8,823 bases of DNA from an uncultured bacterium (GTDB lineage Bacteria; Chloroflexota; Anaerolineae; JACIWP01), in assembly GCA_903872005.1 (NCBI GenBank), contig CAIQJD010000449.1, positions 1 to 8,823 on the forward strand. Reading direction: 5' to 3'. The position numbers and the translations under genes are program-made. Within the stretch, counting starts at the first letter, position 1; each line of letters opens with the position of its first letter. The notes beneath the pieces were generated by a model. It saw only the letters and a program-made list of their open reading frames with translations. It was not told the DNA's origin and did not search any database. Shown here piece after piece: positions 5,461-8,823 of this stretch.

Positions 5461-5594
5461 CAGCTCCCCGCGCCGGCCGCGCCGGCCGGATTCATTTTTG
5501 CAGGAAATCCGGAGCTTCAAAAATCAATTTCTACTAAGGGATTTCCTGAGAATGGCCGGCGCGGCCGGCGCGGCCGGCGCGCGCTGGGGAGCTG
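5461..5594. repeat. 134-bp nested inverted repeat after the replication gene
   Basis: Three nested layers can be seen. Outer: CAGCTCCCC (5461-5469) against GGGGAGCTG (5586-5594). Middle: two tandem GCGCCGGCC (5470-5487) against three tandem GGCCGGCGC (5554-5580), plus ATTC (5490-5493) against GAAT (5550-5553). Inner: a perfect 10-mer CAGGAAATCC (5501-5510) against GGATTTCCTG (5539-5548), enclosing a 28-base A+T-rich loop. As single strand or cruciform it would fold into one long hairpin with about one 9-bp unit left over. It lies 5 bp after the primase-helicase stop codon. Candidate roles are replication origin or primase-start site, transcription barrier, or remnant of a miniature inverted-repeat element. 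No target-site duplication is obvious. Confidence 0.85.
5472..5499 (+). terminator. Probable terminator of the replication operon
   Basis: GCCGGC (5472-5477) and GCCGGC (5481-5486) can form a 6-bp hairpin with a CGC loop. The T-rich ATTCATTTTT (5490-5499) follows three bases later. It sits 17 bp after the stop codon of the primase-helicase gene, inside the left arm of the large inverted repeat, so it may instead be only a by-product of that structure. Confidence 0.45.
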
Positions 5595-5609
5595 ATGGGA
5601 GTGTGAAAC

Positions 5610-5645
5610 TTGACACATAGCGGTTGACGGAAACGGCGCTTGACG
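5610..5645 (+). repeat. Three spaced TTGAC words, possible iterons
   Basis: TTGACA (5610-5615), TTGACG (5624-5629) and TTGACG (5640-5645) occur at spacings of 14 and 16 bases. None has a matching -10 box at a standard distance, so they do not look like ordinary promoters. Next to the large inverted repeat and behind the helicase gene they may be protein-binding sites of an origin. TTGAC words are common in this window, so chance is possible. The rest of 5646-5721 holds a small hairpin, CCCCG/CGGGG (5680-5694), and a repeated GAAACGGG. Confidence 0.25.
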
Positions 5646-5721
5646 GCCTCGAGATGTAGGAGAAAGATGGTATTTTCGCCCCGGCGAGCGGGGAGAAACG
5701 GGCGAAACGGGAGGGCGTGCA

Positions 5722-5940
5722 ATGGCGGATAGACTGGCATCGGGGCGCTTTGCGCCGGGCAACGCCGGCGGGCCGGGCCGGCCGCGCCGTGCTGAGGACG
5801 TGGCCTACTTGGAGCGCATCAAAGAGCGCGTGGACGGGGCGACGTGGGAGGCAATCGTAAGCAAGGCCATTGAACAGGCGAAGGCCGGCGACGCGCAAGC
5901 GCGGGCCTGGCTGACTGTGTGCCTGAGTGGCGGAGCATGA
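5722..5940 (+). CDS. Small DUF5681-like protein of unknown function
   Basis: This 72-aa protein opens with GRFAPGNAGGPGRPR (residues 8-22), the basic Gly/Pro-rich signature of the DUF5681 group common in phages and mobile elements. An amphipathic helical part follows (about residues 25-68: YLERIKERV, WEAIVSKAIEQAKAGDAQARAWL). The start is supported by GGGAGGG (5709-5715) six bases upstream. The function of the group is not established. The basic N terminus suggests contact with nucleic acid. No clear promoter precedes it. It is followed 70 bp later by a larger helical protein that may share its transcript. Confidence 0.7.
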   Translation: MADRLASGRFAPGNAGGPGRPRRAEDVAYLERIKERVDGATWEAIVSKAIEQAKAGDAQARAWLTVCLSGGA

Positions 5941-6010
5941 TCGTTGACGACTGAGGAGCGGCGCTAGAAACAACATGCCGGCAGACGCCGGCGGAAAGGC
6001 ATAACGGACT

Positions 6011-6640
6011 ATGGCAGACGGATCGAAACTTGACGCGGAGCTGGCCATGCCAGAAGAGACCCTGGTGGGCCTGCGGAACAAGGTACAGGCGATGACGACC
6101 TACCTTGATCAACGGAGCGGGGAAATTGACCTGGACGCCGGCCTGTCGCCAGTGGGCAAGGCGGAGCGCAAGGAAAAGCTTCTCGCCAGTTACCAGGCCG
6201 ACATTGCCGCGCCGATGACTGAGGCGCGGCGCGTCCTGGAGGTGCATCGCGGGCGCTTGGATCGGGCGCTTGCCAAAGCGGATCGGGATGAAGTGGCGGC
6301 GGCGCGTGACCTGCTAGGGGACGCCGGCGCGATGGAATGGTACAAAGCGCGCCTGCGTCGGCTGGGGCCCAGAGGCATCGTTGACCGCTATCACGCTCTC
6401 GGTGCCGATGACGCGTGGGAGAGGGCCGTCTTGGAGGCGGCCGGCGGCGCTATCATCGCGGAGCATGGGGACGACCGCGCGAAGGTGTTGCGCGGGCAAC
6501 TGGACGACGACATAGGGCGACGCTCACGGGCCGCGAAGATCGGCGGCGAACTGGCGCGGGTGGGGAGCCTGGAGCGCGAAGTAGAAACGTGGGACGCTGT
6601 GTCCTATCGGCGCGAGCTGGCGAGCCGGTTCAAGCTATAG
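6011..6640 (+). CDS. Hypothetical helical protein, 209 aa
   Basis: I do not recognise this family. The protein is predicted by eye to be almost entirely alpha-helical and highly charged, with long runs suited to coiled coils (about residues 16-35, 48-105 and 170-209). It has no signal peptide, membrane segment or catalytic motif that I can name. The start at 6011 has AAAGG (5995-5999) 11 bases upstream, a somewhat long spacing. It lies on the same strand 70 bp behind the DUF5681-like gene and just before a region of strong RNA-like structure. Base composition and the frequent GCCGGC words match the rest of the plasmid, so it looks like a long-term resident. A structural or nucleoid-binding role is speculation. 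Confidence 0.72.
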   Translation: MADGSKLDAELAMPEETLVGLRNKVQAMTTYLDQRSGEIDLDAGLSPVGKAERKEKLLASYQADIAAPMTEARRVLEVHRGRLDRALAKADRDEVAAARDLLGDAGAMEWYKARLRRLGPRGIVDRYHALGADDAWERAVLEAAGGAIIAEHGDDRAKVLRGQLDDDIGRRSRAAKIGGELARVGSLEREVETWDAVSYRRELASRFKL

Positions 6641-6653
6641 CCCGAAACAGGCG

Positions 6654-6759
6654 CTACAATGCCCTAGGAGCGAAGTTTCCCGGTGGGCCGGATAGATTCT
6701 ACCTATAGCCGGGTAAAATCGCTCCTGGGGCTTCCTACGGCCCTTTTCTGGCATTGTGG
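6654..6759 (+). other. Complex RNA-like fold after the 209-aa gene, possible terminator or processing element
   Basis: GCCCTAGGAGCGA (6661-6673) pairs with TCGCTCCTGGGGC (6719-6731), 13 bp with one G.U. Inside it CCCGG (6679-6683) pairs with CCGGG (6709-6713), and ATAG (6692-6695) with CTAT (6703-6706). A competing outer stem pairs CTACAATGCC (6654-6663) with GGCATTGTGG (6750-6759), ten pairs with one G.U. GGGC and GCCC (6728-6743) followed by TTTT (6744-6747) give a weak terminator-like end. The outer and main stems share bases 6661-6663, so two alternative folds are possible. It begins 14 bp after the preceding stop codon. Confidence 0.5.
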
Positions 6760-6787
6760 TCGGTATGTCGGCGTGATTGTGCGCCTC

Positions 6788-6817
6788 TTGACAGACGCGC
6801 CGGCCCTGATGTATACT
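6788..6817 (+). promoter_or_regulatory. Near-consensus promoter before a structured RNA
   Basis: A perfect TTGACA (6788-6793), 18 bp and TATACT (6812-6817) predict a start near 6824. The next protein start is 177 bases further on at 7001. The space is filled by four hairpins and a terminator rather than by a coding frame. Confidence 0.75.
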
Positions 6818-6823
6818 TGGGGC

Positions 6824-6982
6824 GACAATCAAACAGGCGCCCCTGGCAAGCGCAGCGAACGCTTACCAGGGGCTGACCCGCAAGGTGGGATAAGCACCGT
6901 GCGAGCTGCCGGTATTTTACACGACCGGCGGCCCTCTGGGCAATTGGTGGCGCTCACCTTGCGAGGTGGGCGCTTTTCTTTT
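6824..6982 (+). ncRNA. Putative structured RNA, about 160 nt, or terminator-type leader
   Basis: Between a strong promoter and a strong terminator lie three further hairpins. P1: GCCCCTGG (6839-6846) with CCAGGGGC (6866-6873), topped by AAGCG/CGCTT. P2: CCCGC (6877-6881) with GTGGG (6885-6889). P3: GCTGCCGGT (6905-6913) with ACCGGCGGC (6924-6932). P2, P3 and the terminator stem each contain a G.U pair that keeps the + strand RNA fold intact, as selection on RNA structure would leave. No coding frame with a ribosome site fits. I do not recognise it as a tRNA, tmRNA, RNase P RNA, 6S RNA or a known riboswitch. It could act freely, or as a cis leader controlling the membrane-protein gene at 7001. 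Confidence 0.6.
6950..6982 (+). terminator. Intrinsic terminator of the structured RNA
   Basis: GCGCTCACCT (6950-6959) pairs over ten positions with AGGTGGGCGC (6964-6973), with one U.G, around a TGCG loop. TTTTCTTTT (6974-6982) follows. GCGCC at 6983-6987 can also pair with GGCGC (6969-6973) across the T tract, offering an alternative fold that would weaken termination. The next gene starts 18 bases later. Confidence 0.8.
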
Positions 6983-7000
6983 GCGCCAGAGAGGGGGCGT

Positions 7001-7348
7001 ATGGAGCAAGTATCATGGGTGCTTATCGGCGGGGCGCTGGCCATTCTGTGCATCGGGGTGCCGGCGGTTTTTTGCATCATTGCGCTGACGCTGGCCAGAG
7101 AGCCGCGCCAGACGACGCCGGCGAACGTGTACCATGTGCAAATTGATGCGCGGCAATACCACGACACGCGAACCGTCAACGTCCAGCCGACGCCGGCCGC
7201 GCCCGCGCCTGTCTATTGGCCCCCCCAGCTTGACGCCGGGGATCGCCTCGAGCTGGACGCCGGCGCGGATCCTGCGGGCGTCTACGTGCCAAGACTTCGG
7301 CCGCGCGAGCTGCCGGCCGGGGAGGTGTATGATGCGCGGGTACGATGA
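7001..7348 (+). CDS. Small membrane protein with one N-terminal transmembrane segment
   Basis: This 115-aa protein begins with a hydrophobic helix (about residues 5-32, VSWVLIGGALAILCIGVPAV onward) that is probably an uncleaved anchor. A soluble Pro-rich part follows (residues about 34-115) with YHVQIDARQYHDTRTVNVQ near its start. The start at 7001 is chosen for GAGGGGG (6991-6997) just upstream. A longer open frame reaching back to 6683 would run through the RNA structures and has no ribosome site. The end overlaps the next gene by 17 bp, so the two are probably made together and may form a complex. I do not recognise the family. Expression should depend on reading through the terminator at 6950-6982 or on an unseen promoter. 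Confidence 0.7.
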   Translation: MEQVSWVLIGGALAILCIGVPAVFCIIALTLAREPRQTTPANVYHVQIDARQYHDTRTVNVQPTPAAPAPVYWPPQLDAGDRLELDAGADPAGVYVPRLRPRELPAGEVYDARVR

Positions 7349-7949
7349 CAGCAACACGACATTCGAGCGCCCCGGCTTTTCGGAGTATGCGGGGCCGGCG
7401 CGAGCGCCGACAATGAGCGCCGACGTATGGCCGGCAATCACGCAAGGGGCCTTCGCCGGCGTTGTCGGCGGCGGCATCATGGCCGGTGGCGTGGGGCTGC
7501 TGGGCGGTGGCGTGGGGGCGATTGCGCTTTCGTGGCTGGGCTGCGCTGCGGTGTTTTCGCTGGGCGTGTGGTACGTGCGCCAAGACGTCTATGATCGGAC
7601 GTTGCACGAAAGCCAACGGCGCGACACGCGGCCGGTGGTGGTCAATCGCATAGACGCCGGCGAGCCGGGGCATGTGCTACTCAACCCCCAGGCCGGCCGG
7701 GCGCAACTGGCCAGAGCGAACGCCGACAGGGGCCGGGCGGAATTCCTGGCCTTTGTCAAGGGGTGTGAAAACGGGCCGACTACGGGGCGCTTTTGGGAGC
7801 CGAAGATTGGCCGGCCGAAGTACCAGGCATGGCGCGAGGAGCTGCTACGGCTGGGGTGGGCGGAGCGCGACGGCGACGGCCCTAACGCTGGCTGGCATCT
7901 GACCGCGCCGGCGGCAGAGGTTGCGGCGGCAGTAGAGGCCGGGGAATAG
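7332..7949 (+). CDS. Membrane protein with a C-terminal winged-helix-like domain
   Basis: This 205-aa protein has a polar N terminus, then a Gly-rich hydrophobic region (about residues 37-83, including AFAGVVGGGIMAGGVGLLGG and LSWLGCAAVFSLGVWYV) likely to form two membrane helices. A charged cytoplasmic part follows. Residues about 135-195 (FLAFVKGCE, PKYQAWREELLRLGWAERDGDGPNAGWHL) look like a winged helix, with a recognition-type helix and a short wing. GGAGGTG (7321-7327) is well placed for the ATG at 7332; the ATG at 7329 is possible. It overlaps the 115-aa membrane-protein gene by 17 bp. A membrane-anchored DNA-binding protein could tether plasmid or sense a signal, but the fold call is by eye. 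Confidence 0.7.
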   Translation: MRGYDDSNTTFERPGFSEYAGPARAPTMSADVWPAITQGAFAGVVGGGIMAGGVGLLGGGVGAIALSWLGCAAVFSLGVWYVRQDVYDRTLHESQRRDTRPVVVNRIDAGEPGHVLLNPQAGRAQLARANADRGRAEFLAFVKGCENGPTTGRFWEPKIGRPKYQAWREELLRLGWAERDGDGPNAGWHLTAPAAEVAAAVEAGE

Positions 7950-8143
7950 GGGCAAAAGTGGAAAAGTGGCACATGGTGGCGGTGCGTGCGTGCGCGTGCG
8001 TGCGGAACGGGGGTGTGCGGGCGGCCCTCGCACACGTCCAGCGGGGCGGGGGAGCCGTGTAAAACACATGCGGAACAGATGACAGGCGACGCGCCGGGCG
8101 TGCCGGCGTGGGCCTGATGATAGCACAGAGAGGAGCAAGGACG
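7950..8143. other. Non-coding G-rich gap with an alternating purine-pyrimidine tract
   Basis: No supported gene is present. The gap contains a 23-base perfectly alternating purine-pyrimidine tract rich in TGCG (7982-8004), which could adopt left-handed Z-DNA. A hairpin follows with GTGTGCG (8013-8019) facing CGCACAC (8029-8035) and no T tract after it. The only open frames are 29 codons (7973-8062) and 12 codons (8079-8117), neither with a convincing ribosome site. No promoter was found for the two genes that follow. Confidence 0.5.
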
Positions 8144-8277
8144 ATGTTTGGCCGGATCATCATCACGAAAGCACAGGCGGGGCTACTTCGGGGCCTCGCG
8201 CAAACACTGCGATTCATTGCCGATGAAATCTTGAAGTTGACCGATGAAATTGGGTGGTGAGAGGAGCAAGGACGATG
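8128..8277 (+). repeat. Duplicated 19-bp translation start region
   Basis: GAGAGGAGCAAGGACGATG occurs at 8128-8146 and again at 8259-8277. Each copy contains the AGGAG ribosome site and ends in the ATG of a gene. The exact repeat means both genes share the same translation signal, by duplication of the leader or by selection for equal expression. Confidence 0.85.
8144..8260 (+). CDS. Small hypothetical protein, 38 aa
   Basis: The frame runs ATG to TGA and encodes MFGRIIITKAQAGLL, then RGLAQTLRFIADE and a short acidic end. It is preceded by an excellent AGGAG ribosome site (8131-8135), in a 19-bp leader identical to that of the next gene, 14 bp beyond its stop codon. That shared leader is the main reason to call it real. 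The peptide is hydrophobic and basic at the front and could form one amphipathic helix. It has no recognised family. It might be membrane-active or a partner of the 137-aa protein, but nothing in the sequence decides. Confidence 0.6.
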   Translation: MFGRIIITKAQAGLLRGLAQTLRFIADEILKLTDEIGW

Positions 8278-8688
8278 GACACGGCGAAAGTGCGAGTTGA
8301 CTCACAGATGTTTGACGAATTGGCAGCGATGGCCGGGGCGCAATTTGACGACTTCACGTTTCGCCCCGAGGGCATGGCCGACGTTCGGCGCGAGATTGTT
8401 GACGACGCCACAGAGGCGGCGACGAAAGCGGAGTATGACGCCGTGACGGCGCTTATGGATCGGATCGGGGGCGGCCTCACTGGCGAAGAGCTGGAAGAGG
8501 CCATGCGAGACCTGGACGACGCGGTCAACAATCTGATACTGGCTACGATGCACGCGGCGGCCGACATCGGGGTCGACGTTGCGCGCATCATTCCGGCGAG
8601 CAAGGCCGATGCGATGCGCCGGCTTGCGGCGCTGAAGGCGGAGCCGCAAACCTTGCGGGCGTACATCCGGCAAAATGGGATCGCCTAG
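8275..8688 (+). CDS. Hypothetical acidic helical protein, 137 aa
   Basis: I do not recognise this protein. It is mostly helical and acidic by eye, with an Asp/Glu-rich middle (LTGEELEEAMRDLDDAVNNL, about residues 69-88) and a more basic C-terminal helix. No signal peptide, membrane segment or catalytic motif is visible. The ATG at 8275 is chosen because the AGGAG ribosome site of the duplicated 19-bp leader lies nine bases upstream. The GTG at 8254 would start inside the preceding gene. Its TAG stop (8686-8688) falls inside the circular overlap, only 15 bp before the -35 box of the recombinase promoter, so it is the last gene of the accessory block. Confidence 0.72.
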   Translation: MDTAKVRVDSQMFDELAAMAGAQFDDFTFRPEGMADVRREIVDDATEAATKAEYDAVTALMDRIGGGLTGEELEEAMRDLDDAVNNLILATMHAAADIGVDVARIIPASKADAMRRLAALKAEPQTLRAYIRQNGIA

Positions 8689-8823
8689 CGTGAAAGTGGG
8701 GGCTTGACAAGCGCAGAAACGGGTGTATAATGTTTGCTAGAATGATGATTCTAGTGAGGCAAAACGACATGGCCGATTCTGCGCTTATCGTCCGTGAACC
8801 TGCGGAGCTGATGACGCCGACGC
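8683..8823. repeat. Terminal overlap, right copy (circular closure)
   Basis: This is an exact copy of bases 1-141. It holds the end of the 137-aa gene, the recombinase promoter and inverted repeat, and the first 18 codons of the recombinase. It should be removed to obtain the circular sequence of 8,682 bp. Confidence 0.95.
8769..8823 (+). CDS. Duplicate start of the tyrosine recombinase (partial, from the overlap)
   Basis: The first 18 codons (MADSALIVREPAELMTPT) are identical to 87-140. The gene is cut by the window end and is not a second recombinase gene. Confidence 0.92.
   Translation, partial: MADSALIVREPAELMTPT

Noticed and set aside
5461..5594. CRISPR array or integron attC site for the large repeat
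   Set aside because: There are no spaced direct repeats with unique spacers and no cas genes. The attC consensus core sites are not seen, and the recombinase lacks the extra IntI-specific segment as far as I can tell.
5974..6003. A nine-codon frame before the 209-aa gene
   Set aside because: It is too short to support, and its ribosome site spacing is poor; a leader peptide is possible but nothing shows it.
6683..7000. N-terminal extension of the 115-aa membrane protein back to 6683
   Set aside because: The frame would run through two structured RNA regions and a terminator with no ribosome site; the ATG at 7001 has GAGGGGG upstream.
7134..7331. N-terminal extension of the 205-aa protein back to 7134
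   Set aside because: It would overlap the membrane-protein gene by over 200 bp in another frame; GGAGGTG right before 7332 marks the true start.
7973..8062. A 29-codon frame in the G-rich gap
   Set aside because: It is built on the TGCG repeat, ends just after the hairpin and has no good ribosome site.
1..8823. tRNA, rRNA or insertion sequences
   Set aside because: No tRNA-like cloverleaf with a TTCGA-type loop, no conserved rRNA segments and no transposase were found on either strand.

Overview
The window is one complete small circular replicon. Bases 1-141 recur exactly at 8683-8823, so the molecule closes on itself at about 8,682 bp, and the last 141 bases are assembly overlap. It is G+C-rich (about 65% by eye). 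All protein genes lie on the + strand, most with clear Shine-Dalgarno sequences, and several promoters match the sigma70 consensus well, so the host is a bacterium. The lineage cannot be fixed from sequence alone. I see no capsid, terminase, relaxase or resistance genes. The best description is a cryptic, non-self-transmissible plasmid with plasmid-type stability functions. A satellite-like element is not excluded, because primase-helicase proteins of this kind also occur in phage satellites.

Layout. (1) 22-1119, monomer maintenance: a consensus promoter, an operator-like inverted repeat, a complete tyrosine recombinase (87-1055), and a 28-bp site resembling bacterial dif 37 bp downstream. 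(2) 1176-2245, partition: a type Ib ParA ATPase and a small overlapping ribbon-helix-helix protein, with short repeated and palindromic words upstream, inside and downstream that look like a centromere. (3) 2267-5455, replication: an RNA-rich control region, a CopG-like repressor gene and an 851-aa protein joining a prim-pol primase to an SF3 helicase. (4) 5461-5721: a 134-bp nested inverted repeat and spaced TTGAC words, a possible origin. (5) 5722-8688, accessory genes: a small DUF5681-like protein, a helical protein, two overlapping membrane-protein genes, a 38-codon gene and a 137-aa protein. Apart from the DUF5681-like motif none is recognisable. Between them lies a 160-base segment with its own promoter, four hairpins and an intrinsic terminator, probably a structured RNA.

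How it may work. The replication region has the architecture of antisense-RNA-controlled transcription attenuation (pT181/pIP501 logic). A good promoter starts a leader of about 205 nt. A strong terminator sits 37 bp before the first gene. A divergent promoter makes a short counter-transcript over the leader. An 8-nt leader segment can pair with the terminator's 5' arm. With the CopG-like protein this would give two layers of copy-number control on a primase-helicase initiator. This, the 6824-6982 RNA, the 5461-5594 inverted repeat and the dif-like site are the points most worth following up. All are read by eye and untested.
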